Below are positions 1-5,479 of a stretch of DNA of 5,479 nt, piece after piece. The DNA is from Bdellovibrionales bacterium. GTDB lineage: Bacteria > Bdellovibrionota > Bdellovibrionia > Bdellovibrionales > Bdellovibrionaceae. Positions within the stretch are counted from its first letter, which is position 1. Every line of letters starts with the position of its first letter. The notes beneath the pieces were generated by a model. The model was given only the letters and a program-made list of their open reading frames with translations. It ran no database searches and had not been told where the DNA came from. Position numbers and translations under genes: made by a program. The stretch spans positions 1-5,479 of the forward strand of contig DAHVKR010000112.1 in NCBI GenBank assembly GCA_027320785.1, in the 5' to 3' direction.

Positions 1-267
1 ATCCTGCGCGGAACGCTCGGCGTCATGTGGTTTCGCCTGATCATCCGCGGCCGGCCGGTGCATGTCTCGGAAAGCGAGAACGGCACAAACGCCATTCTTT
101 CCGCGTTCCATGTCATCCAAGCCATCCAGAAATACACCGCCGAACTCAACGAGCGCATCAAGAGCCATCGCTGGTTCTCCAAATTGCCGGCCCCGATCAA
201 GTTCAATCCCGGCAAGATCCGCGGCGGCGATTGGGTGGCTCCGCCGTCCGCAGTCGCCAGACTCTGA
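1..267 (+). CDS. ArgE/DapE-family (M20) deacylase, internal fragment, truncated at a junction
   Basis: Reading frame 1 is open from the window edge to a TGA at 265-267, 88 codons, with no start needed because the gene enters from the left. Residues 1-78 read like the dimerisation (lid) domain of M20 metallopeptidase-family deacylases such as acetylornithine deacetylase and succinyl-diaminopimelate desuccinylase: GVMWFRLIIRGRPVHVSES, then NAI and a helix, then the conserved run FNPGKIRGGDW. In intact relatives GGDW is followed by a VASVPAWC-like strand leading into the second half of the metal-binding catalytic domain. Here it is followed by about ten unrelated residues (PPSAVARL at the end) and a stop, so authentic coding probably ends near base 240. 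The metal-binding residues would lie outside the fragment. Base composition is far more GC-rich than all downstream genes and suggests an alphaproteobacterial source. The family call is confident; the exact substrate cannot be told. Confidence 0.72.
   Translation: MLRGTLGVMWFRLIIRGRPVHVSESENGTNAILSAFHVIQAIQKYTAELNERIKSHRWFSKLPAPIKFNPGKIRGGDWVAPPSAVARL
236..250. other. Sequence junction (probable chimera or recombination breakpoint)
   Basis: Family resemblance of the plus-strand M20 fragment ends right after Gly-Gly-Asp-Trp-Val-Ala at about base 240, and the minus-strand secreted-protein frame runs into the same point from the other side. GC content drops sharply across it. No inverted repeat, transposase or tRNA is visible here that would explain insertion. 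The exact breakpoint is uncertain by perhaps 20 bases because the flanking bases on both sides are GC-rich. Confidence 0.6.
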
Positions 268-434
268 GCCTCCGCCGTAAGCTTCTCTAGAGAAGTTGTC
301 GTGCTACTTTTGTATTGTTGGTTTTCATTTGCCGTAAGTGAGCAGTAGGCCTTCACAGTATCTACAGCATCTTGTGCCATCACTTGAAATGGAATTAGAA
401 TAGAAAAAATAAATAGAATGCGTAGTAATCCCAC
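243..434 (-). CDS. Secreted protein of unknown function, 5' part only (GTG start)
   Basis: On the minus strand a GTG at 434-432 opens a frame that runs without a stop to base 1. The first ~20 residues form a convincing Sec signal peptide: MGLLRILFIFSILIPF as the positively charged start and hydrophobic core, then QVMA with a likely signal peptidase I cut before QDAVD. A purine-rich AAGGGGGG at 445-438 sits just upstream as ribosome binding site. An ATG at 436-434 overlaps the GTG but its frame closes after about 16 codons, so GTG is the start. The mature part begins QDAVDTVKAYCSLTANENQQ and continues hydrophilic, rich in Thr, Ser, Glu and Ala, to about ATADGG. Beyond base ~240 the frame reads the antisense of the M20 fragment and is not believable protein. 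The gene is therefore cut short by the junction; I set the end at 243 as an estimate. I do not recognise the family. Confidence 0.55.
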
Positions 435-445
435 ATTCCCCCCTT

Positions 446-459
446 GATAATTTATTATC
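446..459. repeat. AT-rich inverted repeat beside the ribosome binding site of the GTG gene
   Basis: GATAAT-TT-ATTATC is a 6-bp inverted repeat with a 2-base centre. It lies directly upstream of the AAGGGGGG ribosome binding site of the minus-strand gene starting at 434, inside its predicted leader. It could be a protein site or simply AT-rich leader sequence. Confidence 0.35.
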
Positions 460-476
460 GACGCTAAACGTGCAGA

Positions 477-504
477 ATTAAATGAGTTCTTCGAATGTTC
501 TCAA
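477..504 (-). promoter_or_regulatory. Candidate sigma70-type promoter for the GTG-start secreted gene
   Basis: On the minus strand TTGAGA at 504-499 (5 of 6 matches to TTGACA) is followed after 16 bases by TTTAAT at 482-477 (5 of 6 matches to TATAAT). Transcription would start near base 470, giving a leader of about 36 bases before the GTG at 434. The -35 box is itself one half of the 13-bp dyad at 499-511, so a protein bound there would compete with or contact RNA polymerase. Spacing of 16 is slightly short but acceptable. Confidence 0.45.
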
Positions 505-511
505 GATGAGA
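499..511. promoter_or_regulatory. Operator-like dyad, copy 1 (TCTCAAGATGAGA)
   Basis: The arms TCTCA and TGAGA are perfect inverted repeats around a 3-base centre. The same 13-mer recurs at 573-585 with a single difference in the centre. This copy overlaps the -35 box of the candidate minus-strand promoter, the classic place for a repressor. No T-run follows on either strand, so it is not a terminator. Confidence 0.5.
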
Positions 512-530
512 TACCTCGCCTCTCTACACT

Positions 531-546
531 TTCGACAGCTGTCGAA
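531..546. promoter_or_regulatory. Perfect 16-bp palindrome (TTCGACAGCTGTCGAA)
   Basis: All eight base pairs on each side of the centre match, in a non-coding interval where a 16-base perfect palindrome is unlikely by chance. Its centre lies about 69 bases upstream of the predicted transcription start of the minus-strand secreted gene and between the two 13-bp dyads. There is no T-run, so a transcription-factor site is more likely than a terminator. It does not match operators I know well enough to name the regulator. Confidence 0.5.
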
Positions 547-572
547 CTCACACACAATTTCTAGAGGGAAAA

Positions 573-585
573 TCTCAAGTTGAGA
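573..585. promoter_or_regulatory. Operator-like dyad, copy 2 (TCTCAAGTTGAGA)
   Basis: This is the second copy of the TCTCA-N3-TGAGA dyad, with arms extended to TCTCAA/TTGAGA around one central base. It lies 74 bases from copy 1, about seven helical turns, so both would face the same side of the DNA. It also begins 7 bases after the stop codon of the TadG-like gene. On that strand the stem is followed by TTTT, so a weak terminator role is an alternative, though a 5-6 bp A/T-containing stem is poor for that. Confidence 0.45.
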
Positions 586-591
586 CGCTTT

Positions 592-2835
592 TTACCAGGG
601 GGGTGGATTGCGGATAGCGGCTCCCGGCACGCCTTCACCGCCCAACTGGAGGTCTTTTGACTCTAGCCACTGCTTAGAAACAAGCTTCACAGAGTACCCG
701 ACATTTCCACCATCCACACAGTTTCCAGGTGTCGGTGGGTTCAAAGGCGTTTCAAATGTTGAAGCACCGGGAGAAAAACATTTTCCAAATTTTACGGAGT
801 TAGTACGGTAATCCAATAAACTATCCACAGCCCAAGAGTTGAGAAGATGCATAGAGTTTTTCACAACATAGGGCATGGATTGATCGGAATTCAAAGCTTT
901 TTCAGCTCCGACTCCCCTCTGAATTTTAATTTGATCAATCACATTCATTTTCATTGCCTTATGGTCATTGGCTCTCCAACCATAGTCTCCCAGTAGAAAG
1001 CGTTTGTTGTCCCAGCCAGGTCTTTTTCCACTTTTAATTTGTTTTTCTAAGGGAACATAGTAGTTGTCATAAAAATCGGGGTCGATGGAGTAGTAGGTTA
1101 GATCATAGATCGTCGGCGCCAAAGCTGCGATTTCCATAAGACGAAGTCTTGGTGCCATATTCGAAGTGTCATCCCAAGTGAGAGAATCAAGAGCCCCACC
1201 CGGCACATAGGGTGCTGATACATTTTGGTAATATCTTAAACTTTCTTTTGTATCTGGAGATACTGGGAATGGATAAGTTTGTGCCGGTATATTCAAATTT
1301 TCATAGCTGTTTGGATGCAGGCCAGGATTCACACCTGGCTCGATTAAAGCTCGATGAAAATAAGCTAATACTTTTTCTGATGCAAAACCCATTTTATCAC
1401 CCGGAAAGCGCGCCACATTAGCAGCCCATGCCGGATCTTCTAAATTTGCAATACCCGTTAAATCAGTTACGCGCGTGGCCCCAATACTCTCTACTTGATC
1501 AGGAAGTTGCGCATTGACCTTGTAGTTTTGTCTCGCCTCTCCTGAAACACCCTGAGGCCAATCCTTCACATACCAAGGCCCCATTCTTCCACCAAAAGGC
1601 TTAGCATAAGCTTCAGCAGTTATTTCCACCTCTGATAAAGGCATAAAAGGAATTTTGGGTTTAGCTGTCGCATGAACTGCGATGTAGGGAACACACCAGG
1701 GATCTTTTTCAAAACCTACTAAAGTGCGATGAGCCGTGAGCGGACCATCTAAGGCACTGATTGCATCTCGATAACTACTTGGCGCCAGAGACGAAAGAGC
1801 GGGTTTTTGAGATGACACACTCACTAATTGTTTTGAGGTAAACTGAATGGTTGCCCTTGAGGGGTCTTTATTAGAGTCGCAATCTGTATAACGCCAGATA
1901 GGGTAGGTATAGATGGGTGAAACCCATGAGGGGACCTTATTTCCCTCCACATCAATTTGATTCGCGCAGGACGCGGATCCCATGGAATTATATATTTCAT
2001 AACTTAAGCTGTTGTTGTTTGCTTCTGTCAGATTTTTTTTAAGAGTCTTTTCGAGCCCTACTTGAACTTCATCCCCGGATATTTCATAAAAATTATTTTC
2101 CGACTGGCTAAGGCCCGTCGCAAGGTAGTTGAGTAAATAGGCTCTTTCATCCGCATCTCGATTATGAGCTGCGACGAACTCGCCTCCAATTATATAATTG
2201 AGTGCACCCGCCTGAGCACATCTATTGATAGCCTGTGTAGCAGCGGAGGTAATTGCTGCTGCTACTTGCGAACCGAATGAGAGGAAAGACGGAATATACA
2301 ACAAGTTGGCGCGCGGGAGGCCTGTAAATGTCGTTTGATACATATACCGACAGGAGTTCTCGAGAGTTGAGGAGTTTCCTGAACTTGCTAAAATTTCATG
2401 AGGCGCATAGGCAATACAAAAAGTGGGACGCTGAAACACGCTTGTGAAGTCAGGACTTGTTCCCGCGGGCGGCATAGGTCCCCCCGCCATCATATCGTCT
2501 CGCAGAGTTACATTCCCTGCTTTGAGCTTTGCATAGGGAAATCTGGCGTCCATAGGATCAATACCCGCTGTTCCTAAAACTCTTTGTCTCCACACAAGGA
2601 GTTTCCAGCTTTGTCTGATCTGATAATTCACATGGGCCATGGCATTTAAAACTTCAGCCTGTTTAGCTGCGCCATAGTAGGCGGCCAGATCAACTGAATT
2701 TTGTAGATTGATTTTATGATGAACAAGTAACCCGACATTCACAATCATGGCGAAAAATAGAAAAAGAACTTGGAACATCAGGGCAACAAATATCGCCACC
2801 TGTCCTTTTTTGTTTCGAATAAACCTTGTCATCAT
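592..2835 (-). CDS. Large TadE/TadG-like membrane-anchored envelope protein
   Basis: This 747-residue protein starts with a short basic stretch (TRFIRNKKGQ) and one membrane helix at about residues 13-38. It continues with HHKINLQNSVDLAAYYGAAKQAE at 39-61. A GQVAIF-type entry to a hydrophobic helix, then NLQN-VDLAA, is the signature of the TadE/TadG-like Flp pilus-assembly N-terminal domain, a pilin-like anchor found in minor pseudopilins. The remaining ~690 residues should lie outside the inner membrane. They hold eight cysteines, an even number compatible with disulfides, and many Tyr, Pro and Asn residues; I see no von Willebrand A (MIDAS DxSxS) motif as in some TadG proteins. Two ATGs stand at 2835 and 2832. 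AAAGG at 2843-2839 is only 3 bases from the first but 6 from the second, so translation may begin at 2832. No other tad genes are in the window. The anchor-domain call is fairly secure; a role in Flp pili is inferred and unproven. Confidence 0.75.
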   Translation of the reverse strand: MMTRFIRNKKGQVAIFVALMFQVLFLFFAMIVNVGLLVHHKINLQNSVDLAAYYGAAKQAEVLNAMAHVNYQIRQSWKLLVWRQRVLGTAGIDPMDARFPYAKLKAGNVTLRDDMMAGGPMPPAGTSPDFTSVFQRPTFCIAYAPHEILASSGNSSTLENSCRYMYQTTFTGLPRANLLYIPSFLSFGSQVAAAITSAATQAINRCAQAGALNYIIGGEFVAAHNRDADERAYLLNYLATGLSQSENNFYEISGDEVQVGLEKTLKKNLTEANNNSLSYEIYNSMGSASCANQIDVEGNKVPSWVSPIYTYPIWRYTDCDSNKDPSRATIQFTSKQLVSVSSQKPALSSLAPSSYRDAISALDGPLTAHRTLVGFEKDPWCVPYIAVHATAKPKIPFMPLSEVEITAEAYAKPFGGRMGPWYVKDWPQGVSGEARQNYKVNAQLPDQVESIGATRVTDLTGIANLEDPAWAANVARFPGDKMGFASEKVLAYFHRALIEPGVNPGLHPNSYENLNIPAQTYPFPVSPDTKESLRYYQNVSAPYVPGGALDSLTWDDTSNMAPRLRLMEIAALAPTIYDLTYYSIDPDFYDNYYVPLEKQIKSGKRPGWDNKRFLLGDYGWRANDHKAMKMNVIDQIKIQRGVGAEKALNSDQSMPYVVKNSMHLLNSWAVDSLLDYRTNSVKFGKCFSPGASTFETPLNPPTPGNCVDGGNVGYSVKLVSKQWLESKDLQLGGEGVPGAAIRNPPPW

Positions 2836-2937
2836 CAGCCTTTAATTGTGCTCTTTCTTTTTTGTAAAATCTCCGTGTTCTTCATAAGTTAAGACCTTTG
2901 TCAGTCTCATTTGACCAAACGAAAAAGTGACGAGATC
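2836..2937. promoter_or_regulatory. Divergent intergenic region between the TadG-like gene and the nagZ operon
   Basis: The two flanking genes are transcribed away from each other, so promoters for both should lie here. The region is AT-rich. A TAAAAT at 2865-2870 could serve as a plus-strand -10 box, but no good -35 box is spaced correctly. TTGACC at 2911-2916 resembles a -35 box, with only a weak GATCAT 17 bases on. No strong pair of promoter hexamers can be assigned on either strand, so only the presence of promoters is inferred. Confidence 0.3.
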
Positions 2938-3858
2938 ATGGGGAATAGAAAGTGGTGTGGTCAGACTATGGTCGGTATATGGTTTCGTCGATTCTTATTG
3001 GTGTTCTCTGTCTTGTTTTTTTCTCTTCAAACATTAGCCTCAGATACTCTTTTTGAGGGCTACTACAAAATTACATCTGGAGATCAGCACATAGGCTTTT
3101 CTATTCTTCGCTATCAATTTGATGCAAAGAAAAAGCAGTTCACCTCCCAAATGCTGAATCGAATTTCCGCGGGTGGCAATGTTGTTATGGAAAGCCTTGT
3201 GGCCAAGGCCGACGCCACATTGAATCCCATTTCTTACAAATACACTTCCATTGTGGGTACTCAGACAAAAACAATAGATGCTCAGTTTTCAAAGGGTAAA
3301 ATGTCAGCTACGATCACAGAAACAGGAAAAAAGAAAATTTCTGTTAAAAATGATATTAAGCCCGGCACTTTTTTAAGTACCTTTCTTGTCTATACAATGC
3401 TTCGCTCTCCCACTGGCATTCAAACCAAATCTAATTACACTTACAAAGCCATTGCCGAAGAAGATGCGACCGTGGAAACAGGTACGGCCAAAGTATTAAA
3501 AGAGGAAAAATACAAAGGCTTTGGCGCTTTCAGAATTGAAAATACATTTAAAAATTCTCGCTTTGTCAGCTTTGTCACAGATAAAGGCGAAGCTCTAGCC
3601 ACTGAAGTAAAAGATGCCCACATACTCTCTGAGCTTGTTCCTCAGGCTTCAGAAGCCATCGGCACTATTGGTCTGCCAGAGGCTGTTGTTAAAACAGTAT
3701 TTGGTTCTGTCCCTTCTGGTGAAAAGAATGTTGTCTCTCAATACTTTAAAAGTTTAGAAAACCAGCCCAAGGCTGGAAAACAAATCGGTGTTCCAGGTGG
3801 CAAAGGCATCATCCTGAAGGGAAAATCACCCTCTGGTAAGACTCAGGAGGGTCCGTGA
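2938..3858 (+). CDS. Secreted protein of unknown function, possibly DUF3108-like, first gene of the nagZ operon
   Basis: From the ATG at 2938 the protein has 306 residues. It carries an N-terminal Sec signal: WFRR followed by FLLVFSVLFFSLQTL and a probable cut at LAS before DTLFEGYY. No lipobox cysteine follows the hydrophobic core, so it should be periplasmic or outer-membrane associated rather than a lipoprotein. The mature part alternates polar and hydrophobic residues (GYYKITSGDQHIGFSILRYQ, then KYTSIVGTQTKTIDAQF) as in all-beta envelope proteins. The GYY...I-S-G...IGF pattern loosely recalls the DUF3108 group, a weak match. Start choice is unsure: a TTG at 2911 and an ATG at 2968 are in frame. 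The 2968 start gives the most typical signal peptide (MVGIWFRRF...), but none of the three has a good ribosome binding site. The end overlaps nagZ by four bases, so the two are translated together; a role in envelope or peptidoglycan metabolism is suggested only by that link. Confidence 0.7.
   Translation: MGNRKWCGQTMVGIWFRRFLLVFSVLFFSLQTLASDTLFEGYYKITSGDQHIGFSILRYQFDAKKKQFTSQMLNRISAGGNVVMESLVAKADATLNPISYKYTSIVGTQTKTIDAQFSKGKMSATITETGKKKISVKNDIKPGTFLSTFLVYTMLRSPTGIQTKSNYTYKAIAEEDATVETGTAKVLKEEKYKGFGAFRIENTFKNSRFVSFVTDKGEALATEVKDAHILSELVPQASEAIGTIGLPEAVVKTVFGSVPSGEKNVVSQYFKSLENQPKAGKQIGVPGGKGIILKGKSPSGKTQEGP
3845..3858 (+). promoter_or_regulatory. Strong ribosome binding site and 4-base overlap coupling nagZ to the upstream gene
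   Basis: AGGAGG at 3845-3850 is a full Shine-Dalgarno match inside the 3' end of the upstream gene. Four bases later GTGA (3855-3858) holds both the nagZ GTG start and the TGA stop of the upstream gene. This decides the nagZ start and points to translational coupling. Confidence 0.8.
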
Positions 3859-4976
3859 TTCAAGCGGCTCTTGGCCAACATATTCTGATGGGACTTTCGG
3901 GTCTCGCCCTCACTGCTGACGAGAAAAAATTTATCATTGAAAATAATATTTCAGGAGTTGTCCTCTTTTCTCGCAATGTTCAAAGCCCCGAGCAGCTCCG
4001 CGAGCTCTGCACAGAAATTCAATCCTTACGACATCAAATGTCCGACAAGGCGCCACTTTTTATTAGTATCGATATGGAGGGCGGGCGCGTTGCACGCCTT
4101 AAGGAGCCTTTTACAAAATGGCCTCCTCTTAAAAAAGTGGGAGATCTCGATAATTCCACTGTTTCGTTTCAATTTAGCTACTGTTTAGCTTCTGAGCTTA
4201 ACGCCGTTGGTATTAATCTCGACTATGCTCCTTGTGTTGATGTTTTGACTAATCCCAAAAATGTCGTCATTGGAGATCGCGCCGTTAGCTCGGATTTTAA
4301 TATGGTCGCGAAACACGCTTCTGCTCTTGTTAGAGGATTGATCAAGGCAAATGTCATCGCTTGCGTTAAACACTTTCCAGGACATGGAAATACTTTTCTC
4401 GACAGCCATGAAGATCTACCCATTGAAGATTTAGATTTAAAGCGACTTCAAGAAATCGAACTTCAGCCTTTTAAGAAGGCTTTTCGTTCTCGTGCTGAAA
4501 TGTGCATGATCTCCCATATCTTGTTTCAAAAAATTGATCCTGATTATCCTGCGTCACTTTCAGAGGTCATGATTCAACAAGTTCTCCGCGGAGAATGTCG
4601 CTTCCGAGGTCTTGTTATTACAGACGATTTGGGCATGAAAGCTCTTACACATAAATTCTCCACTGAAGAAATCGCTGTTCAAGCTTTAAAAGCAGGAAAT
4701 GATTTACTTCTTTACTGCAATGATTTCGAAGCTCCTGGTATTGCTATGGAGGCACTTATAGATGCCACCGCCAACGGACCTTTAAACAAAAATCAGATTG
4801 AGGCTAATTCCAAACGGATACTTCAATTTAAGCTGGATAAAATTAAAGATCCCGATCCCATGCCGCTGGATCAAGCTCTCGAGGTTATTCATAATGAACA
4901 CCATCGAAAAGTGGCTGAAGCCCTTGCGACGGGCCTTGTTCCTGAGGATCTTTTTAAAGACCAAGTCGAGTCCTAA
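3855..4976 (+). CDS. nagZ: Beta-N-acetylhexosaminidase NagZ, glycoside hydrolase family 3
   Basis: NagZ removes N-acetylglucosamine from anhydro-muropeptides in the cytoplasm during peptidoglycan recycling. The 373-residue protein has no signal peptide, as expected for the Gram-negative enzyme, and is a single GH3 barrel. Family landmarks appear in order: GVVLFSRN at 34-41, IDMEGGRVARL at 72-82 (relatives often have Gln where Met74 stands), NLDYAPCVDV at 121-130, IGDRAVSSD at 139-147, KHFPGHG at 172-178, DSH at 183-185 and VITDDLGMKAL at 254-264. By family knowledge Asp257 is the nucleophile and the Asp183-His185 pair on the mobile loop is the general acid/base; all are present, so the enzyme should be active. 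It is about 30 residues longer than the E. coli protein because of a polar C-terminal tail after ~340. The GTG start is fixed by AGGAGG four bases upstream. It follows a secreted-protein gene with a 4-base overlap. In bdellovibrios it could also help process prey wall fragments, an inference. Confidence 0.93.
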   Translation: MIQAALGQHILMGLSGLALTADEKKFIIENNISGVVLFSRNVQSPEQLRELCTEIQSLRHQMSDKAPLFISIDMEGGRVARLKEPFTKWPPLKKVGDLDNSTVSFQFSYCLASELNAVGINLDYAPCVDVLTNPKNVVIGDRAVSSDFNMVAKHASALVRGLIKANVIACVKHFPGHGNTFLDSHEDLPIEDLDLKRLQEIELQPFKKAFRSRAEMCMISHILFQKIDPDYPASLSEVMIQQVLRGECRFRGLVITDDLGMKALTHKFSTEEIAVQALKAGNDLLLYCNDFEAPGIAMEALIDATANGPLNKNQIEANSKRILQFKLDKIKDPDPMPLDQALEVIHNEHHRKVAEALATGLVPEDLFKDQVES

Positions 4977-5013
4977 TGCCTTTCCCCAATTAACGGACGG
5001 GTTCGGGAAAATA

Positions 5014-5479
5014 ATGTCTGTTTTAAAAGCAGTGGGCTTTAACATAACAGCCCCCACACGACCTCTTCAAAAGCCTTCTTCTTTTTTGAATTTATATCTC
5101 CTTCTAAAAGGGTTGCTTTTGCATCCTCGCCTTCCACACAATCCTTGGAAATTCTTTTTTCTAGAACGCGCAAGTGGAGATCCTGACAGCGTTGGCCATC
5201 TATTTTTTAATCCGCAGGAAAATGATCGCCTCAAGCAGAAAGCCAAAAATGAAGGACTCAATTTAGGCTTCTATATTTTAACTCGCCTAGATTCTATTAT
5301 TAAAAAAGAGCTCTACAAAAATCCACAGGATGAAAGTACATGGCTTTGCCCCGTGGATGTACGCGGCGCCTACCCCCAGGCTCCTCTATTGCACAACTTT
5401 GTCAGTTTTGTTGTGACCAAACTTCAGGGCACATCAGATCCTCAGTCTGTTCGAAAAAGTTATTCTCAATACAGAGCCG
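5014..5479 (+). CDS. Unknown protein, N-terminal 155 codons, faintly condensation/acyltransferase-like; runs off the window
   Basis: The ATG at 5014 lies 37 bases after the nagZ stop, with a modest GGGA at 5005-5008 as ribosome binding site, and the frame is open to the window end. The same frame is open upstream into nagZ, but I see no better start. There is no signal peptide. Residues ~70-95 form a helix-rich stretch (RLKQKAKNEGLNLGFYILTRLDSIIKKEL, read here from 71), then WLCPVDVRGAYP and NFVSFVVTKL. That order (Leu-rich helix, strand with PV-VRG, then N--S) recalls the middle of condensation and acyl-CoA-dependent acyltransferase folds, where a PVNLR strand precedes a GN motif. The HHxxxDG catalytic motif, normally well before that point, is absent from the first 120 residues. 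Resemblance is weak, and the product should be called hypothetical unless the full protein is compared. Position suggests it belongs to the nagZ operon. Confidence 0.6.
   Translation, partial: MSVLKAVGFNITAPTRPLQKPSSFLNLYLLLKGLLLHPRLPHNPWKFFFLERASGDPDSVGHLFFNPQENDRLKQKAKNEGLNLGFYILTRLDSIIKKELYKNPQDESTWLCPVDVRGAYPQAPLLHNFVSFVVTKLQGTSDPQSVRKSYSQYRA

Noticed and set aside
282..295. Perfect 14-bp palindrome CTTCTCTAGAGAAG, with adjacent HindIII- and XbaI-like sites (279-284, 286-291)
   Set aside because: It lies inside the minus-strand coding frame (reads TSLEKL) and about 40 bases from the likely breakpoint. The surrounding bases do not match a cloning-vector polylinker order, so chance is the simplest explanation.
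573..589. Rho-independent terminator for the TadG-like gene
   Set aside because: The minus-strand stem is only 5-6 bp, largely A/T with a 3-base loop, followed by just four T. The repeated copy at 499-511 without a T-run favours an operator.
608..811. Plus-strand open frame of 67 codons opposite the TadG-like gene
   Set aside because: It is the antisense shadow of a well-supported long gene and shows no domain, signal or ribosome binding site.
2905..2917. A third copy of the TCTCA...TGAGA dyad near the divergent promoters
   Set aside because: Only the left arm TCTCA is present; the right arm does not match and the spacing is off, so it is a chance half-site.
4976..4993. ATG overlapping the nagZ stop as start of the next gene
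   Set aside because: The frame closes after five codons at TAA 4991-4993, so the ATG at 5014 is the better start.
4782..5057. Minus-strand open frame of 91 codons opposite the nagZ end and the following gap
   Set aside because: Most of it is antisense to nagZ's conserved frame, and its product looks like no real protein.

Overview
The window looks like Bdellovibrio-type DNA (Bdellovibrionota, predatory or free-living relatives). This rests on the moderate, roughly mid-40s percent GC coding style, on a very large TadG-like protein whose N-terminus resembles those I associate with Bdellovibrio, and on the gene style around nagZ. The assignment is inferred from protein style only, with no database search.

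The first ~240 bases do not fit the rest. They are strikingly GC-rich (41 of the first 60 bases are G or C, against 25 of 60 at 301-360). They encode an internal piece of an ArgE/DapE-type M20 deacylase of alphaproteobacterial flavour. This piece loses family resemblance abruptly after Gly-Gly-Asp-Trp near base 240. On the opposite strand, a secreted-protein gene starting with GTG at 434 runs straight into the same point. Two unrelated genes, each broken at its 3' side and meeting head-on, mark a junction: most simply a chimeric join in the assembly or amplification, less likely a real recombination.

Region by region: 1-~240 is the foreign M20 fragment. ~243-434 (minus) is the 5' part of a signal-peptide gene. 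435-591 is a compact regulatory region holding two copies of the 13-bp dyad TCTCAAGWTGAGA, a perfect 16-bp palindrome between them, a candidate promoter overlapping one dyad, and a small AT-rich inverted repeat next to the ribosome binding site. 592-2835 (minus) is a 747-residue TadE/TadG-like protein anchored by one N-terminal membrane helix. 2836-2937 is the divergent intergenic region. 2938-3858 (plus) is a secreted protein of unknown function. 3855-4976 (plus) is nagZ, cytoplasmic beta-N-acetylglucosaminidase of peptidoglycan recycling. From 5014 to the window end (plus) is the start of a protein faintly resembling the middle of condensation/acyltransferase domains.

The three plus-strand genes look like one operon. 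The secreted protein and nagZ overlap by 4 bases with a strong AGGAGG inside the upstream gene, and the last gene follows nagZ after 37 bases. Together they suggest a cell-envelope theme (secreted protein, muropeptide processing, possible acyl transfer), but only the nagZ function is secure.
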